DNA of 64,000 nucleotides from Larimichthys crocea. Lineage: Eukaryota > Chordata > Actinopteri > Sciaenidae. Within the stretch, counting starts at the first letter, position 1. The number at the start of each line of letters is the position of its first letter. Of the stretch, positions 10,873 through 22,734 are shown piece by piece. Below the pieces are notes generated by a model that saw only the letters and a program-made list of their open reading frames with translations, was not told the DNA's origin and ran no database searches. Both the position numbers and the translations under genes were made by a program. The DNA is taken from contig NC_040028.1 in the NCBI RefSeq assembly GCF_000972845.2, forward strand, positions 12,682,244-12,746,243. Direction: 5' to 3'.

Positions 10873-13800
10873 CTAGCTTTGAGGTTCTTGGTCTTCTTGC
10901 ACTTCAGCCTGTGTGATGGAGTGGGCTCAGTGTTTAGGTTCCTCATGGTCCAAACAGGAAACAGCATGAAAGCAGAAAGAAGAAAAGGTCATGAGAATAA
11001 AGAAAAGGAAACATTCTTGTCCTCTGTCTTTGACTGCATCAAATAGAACTCATAAAACCTTTGCTTTATCTCCCTCAAGTGTTCATCGTCCTAACCCTCC
11101 AACAGTGTTAAGTCCTCTCTGTCCTGCTGTTATTACACACATATCTAACCTTGGCCCTTTTATCGATGGAAACAGTGTTTTTTTTTGTTTGTTTCATCAG
11201 CCTTATAAGACATAAAGCCAGCCATAAAACATGTGTTGAGGAAGGCTCAATTGTTTAGATGTTAGTGGGATTTTGAGTTCTGGTTTCACTTCAGCTCTCT
11301 GGGACTTTGGTGATCTCCTGACTTTTCTTCTCGAGCCACCATGAGGTTGACATTTGTGGTTTTGAGTGATTGTTGGATCGGTTGCCATGACAGCTGCTAC
11401 ACCCCTCTTCCAGGATGAATTGTAATATCTTTGGTGAACCCCTGACTTTTCATTTAGCACTATCATACTGTAGCTCATGACCAGATACCCTCAGAACTAC
11501 ACAACCATCATCCTCATCTGCACTTTGTGGTTATTGCTTATTAGCAAATGCTAAACTGAGGTGGTGAACATAGTATAAACATTATATCTGCTGCATGTGA
11601 TCTTAAAGTAGAGCCTCACAGAGCTGATATCATGGCTTTACGCACACAAGACTCTGCCATCATTGAGTCAGAATGTCCTTCCTGTCAGCTCTTATTGATG
11701 AGCCAACTATTACACCTGAACCCATGGCAGTATGTTGTGTTTATGTATGTGGTGACTCCGTCCTCTCCCAGCAGCAGTTACCAGGACGTTGATCCACTGA
11801 GATTCAGAGTAGATATACAGAGCTCTTCTGTCTGTCCGCAGCACCATCACGTTCTCCGCCCGCAGCCTCCTCATCTGTTTCTCTCCATCTGCAATAAATA
11901 TCTGAAGAGAGACAGATACATTTTATACTGTGAACATTTGATTACATTTTGATTTCATTCTTAAAGCAGCAATACACAACTTTTTTCTACCATTAAATAC
12001 ATTTGAAATTGTCATTCCCACTCTCCGGTTCTGGTCTTGCACATTTAACTTTGTGCTCCCATAAGAAATACGTAACAATTTACGGCACTAAGTCACACAC
12101 CACCAACTATTTCACTGATTTTGGTGAAACTGGATCATATTTTATGGAGAATTGTTTTCTGGTTTTCCCTCTGATGTCCTCCGCCTCAGCTCTTCACAGA
12201 GTTTCCTGATGGACAGTGACGTGAACTGCTGACAGCTGTAGCTGCTGTTAGCTAATGTTAGCTCAGTTTGTTGTGAGCTCAGAGCACCGGGGCAGCATTA
12301 GTGTTTGTAGCATAGGCATTTTGGACCACTGGGAAGAAGAAGAGGTTTTCAGCCCCAGAGCTGAGCTGGAAAAGCAGGGATGCTGTTAACTAAATCAAAT
12401 CAAATTGTGGCTGTAAAAAACCTGTCTGTTCATTTATCATTCATTCATTCCTAAACATCTGAACACAAGCTTAAACCAAACCAAATCAAATCAAATCAAA
12501 TCAAATCAGTTTTATTTGTATAGCCCAAAGTCACAAAGTACATTTGCCTCAGAGGGCTTTACAATCTGTACAGGGAGTGACACCCTCTGTCCTTAGACCC
12601 TCGGTTCGAGTGAGGAAAAACTTGCCCACAAAAACCCTTTTTAAGCTCTTAAGCTTGATTATAACACAACATTTTCTGCAGTGAAGTGATCAGTGAAAAT
12701 AACAACATTAGGAAGTGTGTTTGAGTGTGTGGCACTGACCGTCTGGACATTGTCCCACAGTTGTTTCGAGCTTTGAACCTGTGAACAGTTGCATTTGGCT
12801 GAAGAACCTCGATCTCCCACGTCTCCCTGCAGGCCTGGTAGGACGTACACTACAACACAAGATCAGACAGACTCATCTCTGTACTTGTCCTGTTAGATCT
12901 TAGTGCCGCATTTGACACCATTGACCATCAAATTCTTTTACAGAGACTGGAACATCAAATTGGCATCAAAGGAACCGCCCTAAGCTGGTTTAAATCGTAC
13001 TTTTTAGATCGATCTCGGTTTGTTCACGTCAATGATGAATGGAGTACCACAAGGTTCTGTACTAGGACCACTTCTATTCAGTTTATATATGCTTCCTCTA
13101 GGGAACATTATTAGGAATCAGGGGTCTCATGTACAAAGCTTGCAAACGCACAAAAAAGTGGCGTACGTCCTTTCCCACGCTCACGTTCAAATGTATCAAA
13201 CGTGAAACAATCGTAGAAATGTGCGTGCCCCACGCCAATTCCACAGCTGTCGTACGCACGTTTCTACAGCTATTGTTCCTTTGGCGACACTTAGAGGTGA
13301 CGCTGGGAAACTGTTAATAATGTGAAAACAAGTAGTCATCAGAGTGATGTGCACATCAGAGACACACTTATGAACTATTAACACACGCAGGTGTTTGCAG
13401 TTATATAGGTGGATATAAAAGCATGCGTAATGTGCTTAAGAAAATGGTATTAACAATGGCAGCGTTAGCGTTGTTAGAGGACCTTGCAAACGTGAGCGAT
13501 TTAAGGAACGCATGGATTTACTTGCAAACCATGATAATTGGGTCATAAGCCGATTTCGGTTACCAAGGCCAGTGTTACTGGAGTTGTGCGCAGAGCTGCG
13601 GCCGGCCCGAGAGCGCAACGGGGGCCGGCGAGTAGCTCGCGGTTGTGCTGACTACGCTGGGGTTCCTGGCAACAGGGGAATTCCAGACGGGAGCTGTTTA
13701 TCTAAGTAGGAAACGTTTCATTCAATGTTCAAATCATATGTGATGCGCGAATGCAGCTAACTAACATCGTGGCAAGGTGGCCTGGTTCAACACATGCCTC

Positions 13801-16800
13801 ATTCATTATGACTAACAGCATGGTTGGGAACAGGCTGGAAGCTGGCACGGTGCGCATGGGTGGCTTCTATTATGCTGCATAACTCTTACTTACCCAAAAG
13901 CTGTGCCCCAGTGTGCCAATGCCATTTGGGCATGTGGCATTCAAATATCATGTTTTTGGTTTTCTTTATTTTCTGCTGGTGAAATTAGAGCTGCAGAGCT
14001 TTCTAACAAGCCCCTGATTGTCTCCCTGTGTTCAGTATTCTTGTCAGAAAAGCGGGCGTAAAATGTCAGCCACAGCGCCACACCTGTCCCACACCTGTGT
14101 GTGCGCTGCTCGGATCCCACAGCATTTCCAGCCTCACACACACGCTCCCACTCACGTCTTTTTTTTTGGTCATATTTATCCCTGTTGACAGGAACCAAAC
14201 AGAATCTCCACTTCATTCACTAGATCTTTAGCTCAGACTCTGTGAAATTCATTTTCTTTCCTTTGTTCATCGCGTTATCTGATCGGACAAAGAGTGAATC
14301 TCAGGTCCAGGGCCTATTTAAATAGATTTGCATATGTAATGGGCGTGGACAGGGAGGAGTTGCATGTGTGCTCAATTCCACGTTGATTGGATGTACAAAA
14401 GAAACGTGCCGGAAAGAACCCGGAAACTGTCGTACGCACAAAATATCAGATGTATCAAAGTGTGCGTTCGCATGTATCCAAGCACGTTTCTTTTTCTACA
14501 TCCAGTCAATGTGGAATGAGCGCCGTGCAACTCCTCCCTGTCCACGCCCATTTACATATGCAAATCTATTTAAATAGGCCCTGGACCTGAGATTCACCTC
14601 TTTGTCCGATCAGATAACGCGATGAACAAAGGAAAGAAAAGGAATTTTACAGAGTCTGAGCTAAAGATTCTAGTGAATGAAGTGGAGATTCTGTTTGGTA
14701 CCCTGTCAACAGGGATAAATATGACCAAAAAAGACGTGAGTGGGAGCGTGTGTGTGAGGCTGTAAATGCCGTGGGATCCGAGCAGCGCACACACAGGTGT
14801 GGACAGGTGTGGCGCTGGGCTGACATTTTACGCCCGCTTTTACTGACAGAATACTGAACACAGGGAGACAATCAGGGCTTGTTAGAAAGCTCTGCAGCTC
14901 TAATTCACCAGCAGAAAATAAAGAAAAACCAAAAACATGATATTTGAATGCGCACATGCCCAATATGCATTGGCACACTGGCACGGCTTCTGGGTAAGTA
15001 AAGAGTTTATTCGTTTAATTGTTTCGTATGTAATCCAGCGTTACATACGGCAATTAAACGAATAGAAGCCACCCATCGCGCACCGTGCCAGCCTCCAGCC
15101 TGTTCCCAGCCATGCGTTAGTCTAATGAATGAGGCTGCGTTGAACCGGCCACCTTGCCATGATGTTAGTAGCTGCATTCGCGCATCACATATGATTTGAA
15201 CATTGATGGAATGAAAATGTTTCCTACTACATAAAAAAAATCATCCTGTGATCGCTTTTATAGCAATGTGTGTGCAGTCAATAGCTCCGATTCATTGGGA
15301 AACCGCTCCTGCAAACTGTGCTTAAGTCGGCCTGTTCAACAGCATGTTGGAATCTGATGTACCAGAGACATTCGGAGATCCGTCCCACACAGTGCAGGCT
15401 GCCAGGGTGACTGGCACACTCTGACCGATCGGCCAGCTCCGCTGGAATGCCCTGTTGCCAGGAACCCCAGCGCAGTCAGGCAGCCGGCCCCCGTTGCGCT
15501 CTCGGGCCGGCCGCAGCTCTGCGCACAACTCCAGTAACACTGCCTTGGTACCGAAATCGGCTTATGACCCAATTATCATGGTTTGCAAGTAAATCCATGC
15601 GTTCCTTAAATCGCTCACGTTTGCAAGGTCCTCTAACAACGCTAACGCTGCCTTTGTTAATACCATTTTCTTCATCACATTGCGCATGCTTTTATATCCA
15701 CCCATATATTGCGAACACGTGGGTGTGTTAATTGTTCATAGTGTGTCTCTGTGTGCACATCACTCTATGACTACTTGTTTTCACATTTTAACAGTTTCCC
15801 AGCTTACCTCTAGTGTGCCAAAGGATAGCTGTAGAAACGTGCGTACGACAGCTATGAGGCGTGGGGCACGCACATTTCTACGATTGTTTCACGTTTGATA
15901 CATTTGAACGTGAGTGGGAAAGGACGTACGCCACTTTTTTGTGCGTACGCATGCTTTGTACATGAGGCCCCTGGTCTCTAATAAGTCTCTTAGGACTTTG
16001 CAGTTAATTCAGAATGCTGCTGCACGTGTTCTGACAGGAACCAAGATCAGAGATCACATCTCTCCCATTTTGGCTTCCTTGCATTGGTCTACCTATTAAA
16101 TCTAGAATAGAATTTAAAATTCTTCTCCTTACTTACAAAGCTCTTCATGGTCAGGCACCATCGTATCTAAAAGAGCTCATAATACCTTATTACCCCTCTA
16201 GAACACTGCGCTCTCAGGACGCTGGGTTCCTTGTGGTTCCTATAGTTTCCAAAAGTAGATTGGGAGCCAGAGCTTTCAGCTATCAGGCTCCTCTTCTGTG
16301 GAACAAACTACCTTTCTGGGTTCAGGAGGCAGACACGGTCAACACCTTTAAGAATAGACTTAAGACTTTCCTTTTTGATAAAGCCTATAGTTAGGGCTGG
16401 CTCAGGTCATCCCTTAGTTATGCTGCCATAGAACTATAGACTGCTTCACACAGGAAACCTCCCATAATGCACTGGGCTCTTGTCTACAACTACATACTGT
16501 CTGGTCAGGGTCTTGTCAGGGTCTTGTCTCAATACAGTCTGGTCTTGGTCATGACCTGGTCTCGGATTAGTTGGTCTTGACTCCATCACTGGTAAACACT
16601 TTGTTGTGTTTATTAGAGTTGTATTCAGACTGTTACTACCTCCTTGGTTAATCTGTACACTTCTTGCTGCCACACACCTTGTCCAGGTCGTCCAGGCTCT
16701 CCAGTCAGACCCGGCAGTCCTGCAGAACCAGGATGACCCTGCTTTCCCATAAGTCCGCGAGTTCCCCTTAAACCCTGTGCACAGTAATTAATTCATTGTG

Positions 16801-19142
16801 TGATTAATTGTCACTTGTCTGTCAAAAACAGTTCATTCCTGTCACCATCCTGTAAACACAGCACACACACATATCCACTGTATACACCTACCATGTTTCC
16901 TCTGCCTCCAGGCTCTCCTCTGTTTCCTTCCTCACCCTTTAGTCCTGGATCACCCCACTGGCCTGAGTCGCCCTGGAACAGCACAGCACAGAACACCATG
17001 TCTACAGCTGCACTGACATTCATAATGTTTGACTGTTGTGTCAGTCAGTCTTCTACCTTCTCTCCTGGCACTCCGGGGACGCCTCGCTCTCCCTAAAGAG
17101 ACACACATATCGATCGGTGCAAACATATCAGCCTTTCGTATAATGACGTCACATTTCCACCAAGAACAAATGAAAAAGAAATTCTCACCATCTCTCCACT
17201 GGCTCCTCTTCTTCCTTTCACACCTTTTTCACCCTGATGGACAGATGAGACATGTCAATCATAAGTGCTGCCCTGTACAAAAATATCAGTGTATTCAAAC
17301 AAGAAGACACGGAGAGTAACACTCACTTACCCTGAATCCTTTATGCCCCTTAATGCCCTGTGAACACAGGTGTGCAAAAAATGATGAACTAATTACCTGT
17401 GTGTGTGTGTGTGTCCTCACAACAGAGGATAACCATGCTGACCTGCAGTAAATTGGAACACGGTCAAATCGGTTTTCATTTTGAACTTTTTTCGTACTTT
17501 TGGACAGAGGAAAGAAAAGATGCAGCCACACGTAAAGTGGAAACATCAAACCTTTACCATGTCAGTAGGATGCAATGCTGCAAACGGATGATGAAACTAC
17601 AAGGACAGCTTCATGTGAATATGCTAATAATATATCTATATGTAAGAGAGTGAAATAATTATAATTCAAGTCGATTAATGAAACGTGTCACGTCGTCTCT
17701 GTGTATTCAGTGCAGTGAGTTGGTAGTTTCATACAAACTATTGGGACATGTGTGCACACTCAGTGTGGCTGAAAGCAGTTTAAAATGTTGGATGCTTTAT
17801 GTTAACCAAAACAAACATTTCTGAATGTGTTCATGCAAATGAGTCAGACTCAGTCTTAGACTGCATAAGTTTACCTATGGATTTTCTGACATACTGGTCG
17901 GTTATCACACGTCACATAATGACTCAAAAAAGAAACTGTGTTCAAAAAAAAGAGGAACAACTGGAAAGGAGCTGTTAGTAATCATGTTGTTTTTCACGCT
18001 GTGCTGTTCCTGATCTGAACACACGACTCCTGATCCACAGTCATTTCAGTCGCTCTTCCACCATACATCAACTACACAACACTGCACCGCTTCTATTTAA
18101 CACAGTTTTGTCCTTAAAGCCAGAGTCAACAATTTATGTAATTTATGAGTCAACAAAGGCTGAATGAATTAAGCATGAATCTACTTTCTGTACCTTTATC
18201 ATTCCCGGAGTTCCTATGTCTCCATACAGACCCCTCCATCCTCTGTCCCCCTTCTCTCCCTGTGGAGACATCAGATCACAGCATGGGAAGTGTTGTTGTG
18301 TTAGAATTAGACAGTTAAAGAGCTCTAACTCTTTATTACTCAGAGCTGACTTCACAGTGTTGACACACACTTGTGACTTTTAAAATAAACTTCAGCCAGT
18401 GGTTGAAATTGACAATCCAAAGAGATTTGCTTGTGAGTTTGGACACACCTTCATTCAGTGATTTTTCTTTGTTTGCATTATTTTCCACATTCTAGAAAGA
18501 CTGAGGACTTCATGGAATTATGGGGCAAGAATAGTGTGAACACAGCTAAATCTGTCATTTGTTATCTGTTTTAGATTTTCTTTGACGAAAGCTTTGCACA
18601 CTCTTGGCGTTCTCTCGGTCAGCTTCATCAGGCTGTCAAATACAATGTTAAACTTCCCCTTCAGTGTCAGACTGCTAACGTGCTGTTTTAAACATGCATT
18701 CATCTCCTGACTCTTTCCACTACAGAGGTCATAATTCCAAAGGAGCTGCTGTAAAATACTTCACAGTGAAGATCGACTGTGGGGACTGATTTCAGCTGTA
18801 CGTACAGAGTTTTCAAAGTGTTCGTTCAGTTTGCAGGATCTTCAATATCTTAAAACAAAATCAGCCCTAACATGAGAGGACTCAATAAACTGAAGGTTTT
18901 GACCTGTGAAGTTATTAAAGTTACATAAGTTGATCTTCTAGATGTGAGAACCCTGTGTGTCTGTGTATGGTAGTTGGCAGGTTCATAGACATAGTTCATC
19001 TTCCTGTGACCTTTTGACCTGGCTGTCCCATGGCTCCTTGTGTTCCGAACTCTCCCTCTGGACCCGTCACACCGGGCCGGCCCTGAAATACAAAAACAGT
19101 TTGACGCAACAACTTTTCCTTCTGTCAATTTTCACCTGTACA

Positions 19143-19186
<44 letters not shown>

Positions 19187-20563
19187 CTGTGTTACACTGT
19201 ACCCTGGGTCCTCTGGGTCCTCTGCAGCCCTTTAAACACAAACACCAGTGTCAGTGTCAGTGTCAGAGAATGAAGACTTGTTTCACTACTTTAGAATACA
19301 CATTTCCTGTGTGATGCTCTCTGTCATGTCGTACCTTCTCCCCTTTCTCTCCTGTGATGTCTTCTGTTATGTCCACCTGAAGAGTCAAAGGCATCAGAGT
19401 GACTTTTGAGTTTGAAGTCATGTGCATGTGTCACATGCATTTTGCCATAATTGGATAAATTAAATTAAATTGTTTTCCATTGACTCATTTCAAATTGAAG
19501 TCACGTGTGCTGGCCTCACCATCAGCTCTGCTTTCCGTTTGACTGGAGGAAACAGAGGTGGAGGAAGAGGAGGAGGGATGAAGACTTCACATTTCCGAGC
19601 TAACAACCTGCTGCTAGATGGAAATCCTACAGACAGACAGACGGACAGGTAGAGGGGCACGGCTACACTTGGATCAGAACCACCAGACACATCCAGGTCA
19701 TACTTTAGAAAAATAATGAACCAAAGCCAGCATTCTGTAAGCGCTCCATCTTGTCCAAATTGTCAGAATAGAACTTTGCAAATGAAATATTTTCATCAGC
19801 AAACTTCCATCTCTCTTTTTTAAAGGGATAGTTGAGGTTTTTTTTAAGTGGGCTTGTATCACAGTCTGTGTGTTACCTACAGCAGACAGCCGTCAACATG
19901 CTCCCAGTTTGGAGAAGCAGACAGAGGTCCTGGTATGGAGGCAGAGCAAAGCATTGCTGTGGACGGGGTCAGCAGAAAAAAACACGTTTCAGCCACATGA
20001 GTAAAGGTCCAACCATAAATCATCAATATCTGTTTAAGTGTACGTTATAGTGAGCTGCTTCACCTTGGCATCACATAGTGCAGAGCACAGCTGCGTGTAA
20101 GAATATGTACATTCTACAGTGATGGAAAGGAAAGGCATGTCTGGCAGGAAGGGGAAGCAGCGAGAATAAGCTCTGTACACATAAACACATATTGATTTTT
20201 TTCTCCAGCTTTTATTTATGTGGCTACAACATGCAGTGCTTTGCGCTACTTCCATGCTGGGCTCTCCAAACTGACCCCCGTCTGCTGTGGATACCTCATA
20301 TAACCCTCCTTCAAAAAATCTGAACTGCCTTTTGTTGAAGCTGAGCACACGTCGAAACCTCTGAGCACACAGGCGGCGCATGGGTGGGGGTGATGTATTG
20401 TGATCTTTGTCACCCTGTTATGAGAGGGTAAAAATCTACAAACTCCGATCTGGATGTTCAGATCCACTTTGATCTGTTTGTACTCACTGGTTGTGACAGA
20501 GGCAGCAGCCAGCTGGAGGCCACTGAGCAAGGCAGTCCATCCCAAAAGCAGCTGAGTCAGCAT
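10873..20563 (-). CDS. COLQ-like collagen with PRAD
   Basis: Gene model of 14 exons (- strand): 20563-20488, 19626-19520, 19376-19335, 19229-19203, 19082-19011, 18259-18194, 17357-17331, 17233-17189, 17092-17057, 16972-16892, 16774-16678, 12834-12740, 11901-11782, 10908-10873. All have AG/GT borders and compatible phases, giving about 308 residues. Order: signal peptide ([15 protein letters not shown]), then a proline-rich segment [20 protein letters not shown] like the PRAD that binds the C-terminal helices of cholinesterases. About 50 Gly-X-Y triplets follow in exons of 27, 36, 45, 66, 72 and 81 bp, with two interruptions and a basic cluster (HKGFR, VKGRRGA) that may bind heparan sulphate. 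After the helix come KCNC and a domain ([32 protein letters not shown]) resembling the non-collagenous start of the COLQ C-terminus. COLQ's following cysteine-rich region was not found. The last exon is the weakest call. Probable role, by inference: secreted trimer anchoring an esterase or related helix-tailed protein to matrix. Confidence 0.8.
11330..11610. repeat. Fish interspersed repeat (GCAAATGCTAA type)
   Basis: Contains TGAACCCCTGACTTTTCATT, CTTATTAGCAAATGCTAAAC and GGTGGTGAACATAGTA. These recur together in a very common teleost repeat. It lies inside the last intron of the COLQ-like gene. Confidence 0.5.
11782..11901 (-). CDS. COLQ-like exon 13: C-terminal non-collagenous domain
   Basis: A 40-codon exon, phase 0 at both ends, bordered by TCTTCAG and CTG|GTAACT. 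It reads [20 protein letters not shown] and then [19 protein letters not shown]. The pattern IF-(V/I)-x-(5)-M/L-x-x-L-x-x-(E/Q)-N-x-(7)-RTDRRALY and a following W resembles the COLQ segment after the collagen helix. This exon is the main link of the gene to the COLQ family apart from the PRAD. Confidence 0.7.
11960..12350. repeat. Interspersed repeat, second copy at 57.0 kb
   Basis: GAAACTGGATCATATTTT, TTGTTTTCTGGTTTTCCCTC, GCTAATGTTAGCTCAGTTTG and TTAGTGTTTGTA(G/C)CA recur in the same order and orientation at 57,035-57,235. Intronic in the COLQ-like gene. Confidence 0.65.
12485..12645 (+). repeat. SINE-like repeat (TATAGCCCAAAGTCAC family), copy 1
   Basis: A run of AATCAAATCA leads into TTTTATTTGTATAGCCCAAA, GGGCTTTACAATCTGTACAG, ACACCCTCTGTCCTTAGACC and CGAGTGAGGAAAAACTTGCC. 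Other copies lie at 21,771-21,890 (same strand) and 59,020-59,125 (opposite strand). Confidence 0.75.
12850..13120 (+). mobile_element. LINE reverse-transcriptase fragment, 5' part
   Basis: Encodes [18 protein letters not shown], then [20 protein letters not shown], the fingers and motif-B region of a non-LTR reverse transcriptase (CR1/L2/Rex-like). It has stops and frameshifts and is opposite in strand to the host gene. The catalytic YADD motif is missing because the Harbinger element follows at once. Confidence 0.8.
13121..15971. mobile_element. Palindromic PIF/Harbinger-derived element
   Basis: Terminal inverted repeats GGGGTCTCATGTACAAAGC (left) and, read inward, GGGGCCTCATGTACAAAGC (right). 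The inverted repetition continues through almost the whole 2.85 kb, with the centre near 14,440. Each arm carries a HARBI1-like transposase N-terminus ([19 protein letters not shown]; left at about 13,450-13,705 on +, right at about 15,320-15,660 on -). Each also carries a Myb/SANT-like gene fragment ([35 protein letters not shown]; right arm + from 14,622, left arm - from about 14,262). The catalytic transposase part is absent in both arms, so it could move only in trans. It splits a LINE in an intron of the COLQ-like gene. Confidence 0.85.
15972..16410 (+). mobile_element. LINE fragment, 3' part of the split element
   Basis: Encodes [19 protein letters not shown] followed by a frameshifted continuation to [18 protein letters not shown], the typical C-terminal end of a CR1/L2-type ORF2. 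It resumes directly after the Harbinger element. The YADD region and thumb are missing between the two halves. Confidence 0.75.
19144..19186. repeat. (TG)n microsatellite
   Basis: About 20 TG units in the intron just 5' (in gene order 3') of the 27-bp collagen exon 4. Confidence 0.95.
19520..19626 (-). CDS. COLQ-like exon 2: PRAD
   Basis: Preceded by a good polypyrimidine acceptor (CCGTCTGTCTGTCTGTAG) and ended by CTGATG|GTGAGG. It encodes a lone cysteine followed by [12 protein letters not shown] and a basic run. In COLQ, a CC pair precedes a similar LLTPPPPPLFPPPFF motif, which is clasped by four cholinesterase tail helices. Here there is only one cysteine, so disulphide linkage could differ. 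Confidence 0.8.
20488..20563 (-). CDS. COLQ-like exon 1: signal peptide
   Basis: ATG at 20,563. It encodes 25 residues with a hydrophobic core ([17 protein letters not shown]) and ends at a strong donor, CCA|GTGAGT. The one-base overhang joins in frame with the PRAD exon. An upstream in-frame ATG at 20,608 would add 15 residues ahead of the hydrophobic segment and is less likely to be the start. Confidence 0.75.
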
Positions 20564-21171
20564 CTCCTCTCTCCCTGCAGCGACTGTCAGAAAGAAGAAA
20601 GAGCACACGTCGGCATAATGTAATGCACAACGTGAACATTTGCGTGTATAATTTCACTTCATAATGAAAAATACAAAGTGCAAAGGCATGCCCAGTAAAT
20701 GCAGACTGTTCTGCGCGGCGTGGAGTTCTTTCAGACAGATTCAGAACTTGTTCCAAATGCAATGTAAGAGAGAGCATGCCTGCACTGCAAATCCAATCTG
20801 TAAATGTATTTACTTAATTTTTTTACAAGAAATATACTATACTATATACTATCTGTCACCAACCTCAACTGCGAGCACCTGTTTTCAGATATTTCAGAAA
20901 AAGACAGATCACTCTGGTATCAACAGGAGATTTTTTTTTAAGTCATGCAAACTGAAATAACAAGAACAGTTCATTACAAATCATCCTCAAGAATAGATGC
21001 ATGAACAGACTACTTCAAAATGTGTATGTGAATGTTTGGAAACCTGCTAATCCACGCTTAAGATGAGGGTGCATCAGGGTATTTATCCTGATCAATGTGC
21101 CTGGTTTGATTTGTCCTGAGCCTCGCCACAGACGCTGATGTCCTCGTACATATCACAGGATGTAAACACGG

Positions 21172-21214
<43 letters not shown>
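21172..21214. repeat. (TG)n microsatellite
   Basis: About 20 TG units, 600 bp upstream of the COLQ-like start codon. The region 20,564-21,700 holds no other feature I can support. Confidence 0.95.
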
Positions 21215-21215
<1 letters not shown>

Positions 21216-21707
21216 CGTGTCTTACCTCAGTGCCGTCTCCTCTTCAGTGCCGTGTGGAAGCTCTCGTGCTGTGGTGGAGATGTCTGCTTGGAGCTGCTTC
21301 TCTTCTTGGTCATGGTCCAGCAGAGCCCAATCTGCTAAGCTTGCACGCTGAGTCCGACTTATCTCAATAAACTGTGGAAATGCAACGCAGCCTCTGGCAG
21401 CGCTCTGCAGGAATAATCAGATAATTACTTAACACAGTGAGCCAAAGAAAAGCCTGCTTATTGGGCCATGCGGAGAATTGAACAGTGAAAGCAGTCCCCT
21501 GCACCTTCTGTCATATTGTGTCATTACTGTATTTGCACTTTAGGACTTAACAGCAGTCACACAACTTCATCTAAAACTATAAACCTGACTGACTCAGAGG
21601 GAAACAGCAGAAACAGCCATCACAAGCCATCAGGATGAAAAATGTCAAAGGTAAGTGCCACATCTAAAGAGGTGGCTGTGTGTATTTTTCATGGTGATTT
21701 ATGCCTC

Positions 21708-21708
21708 A

Positions 21709-21766
<58 letters not shown>

Positions 21767-21890
21767 CCAGATTTTATTTGTATAGCCCAAAGTCACAAAG
21801 TACATTTGCCTCTGAGGCTTTACAATCTGTACAGGGAGTGACACCCTCTGTCCTTAGACCCTCGGTTCGAGTGAGGAAAAACTTGCCTAC
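21708..21890 (+). repeat. (AATC)n tract plus SINE-like repeat, copy 2
   Basis: About 14 AATC units with two AACC variants lead into TATTTGTATAGCCCAAAGTC and the CCCTCTGTCCTTAGACCCTC block, as at 12,485. The A/T-rich simple repeat at one end is typical of this SINE-like family. Confidence 0.75.
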
Positions 21891-21984
21891 AACACAACAA
21901 CAGGTGGTGTAACCCCGGACATATACAATATACATAAGAAAAATATACATATGGACTTGTGCAACTTGTGCAAAATATGTCCAT

Positions 21985-22465
21985 CAGATCAGCTGTTGCA
22001 GAATGAGCGTCCTCTCTGTGCACAGAGGGAGTCATTGTACAAAGATATTACAGTCGGTAGGAATGACCTCCTGTAGCGGTCTTTCTTACGGTGGAGCTGC
22101 AGGGGTCTCTGATTGAAACTGCTCTGTTGTTTGAGCAGGAGGTCATGTAGTGGATGTGGGCTATTGTCCATAATACTGAGCAGTTTGTGGAGCATCATTT
22201 TTTCCACAACCAACTTTTTATATTGAGGTTTCAGATGGGCCAAAAGCAGTCTCTCCAGGACTTTCATGACATGAGCCATCAAGGCAACTGGTCTGTAGTC
22301 ATAAGCACAGCTGGAAGCGACTTCTTGGGTACCGGAACCTTCTCCTGCATCAGACTCAGGTTGAATAGGGGCTGTAGAACCCTACAGAGCTGGTCCATGT
22401 AGGCCTTAAGGACTCTGGGGCTGATACCATCCGGGCCTGCAGCTTTGTTCCGTGCTCCTCAGTAA
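21985..22465 (-). mobile_element. LINE reverse-transcriptase fragment
   Basis: Minus-strand frames read NKAAGPDGISPRVLKAY, LMTTDQLP (degraded 'YRPVAL' region) and LSIMDNSPHPLHDLLLKQ, followed by RYRRSFLPTVISLYN. These are phrases of a fish non-LTR retrotransposon RT and C-terminus with internal deletions and frameshifts. Confidence 0.7.
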
Positions 22466-22734
22466 GGAAAGTAGCTATTGGCTGTCCTAAAAGTCACTAA
22501 ATGATGTCGTTGCCTAATTTGCATAATTCTAATTTAGAATTATAATGATTGTAATGGATGCTGTAGGAGAGAGGAATAACGTTGTGGGAGAGACAAAAGT
22601 GATTGTGCATGCGTGATTCGTTTGCAGTCTGGATGTAGAGGGGCCAACGCCTCCTGCTCTGACTGTAGGTAGAGGGGCTGCTGCATGAGGACCAGTGCTG
22701 TGAGTGCTTCGGGATGGACAAGGGGCCCACAGCA

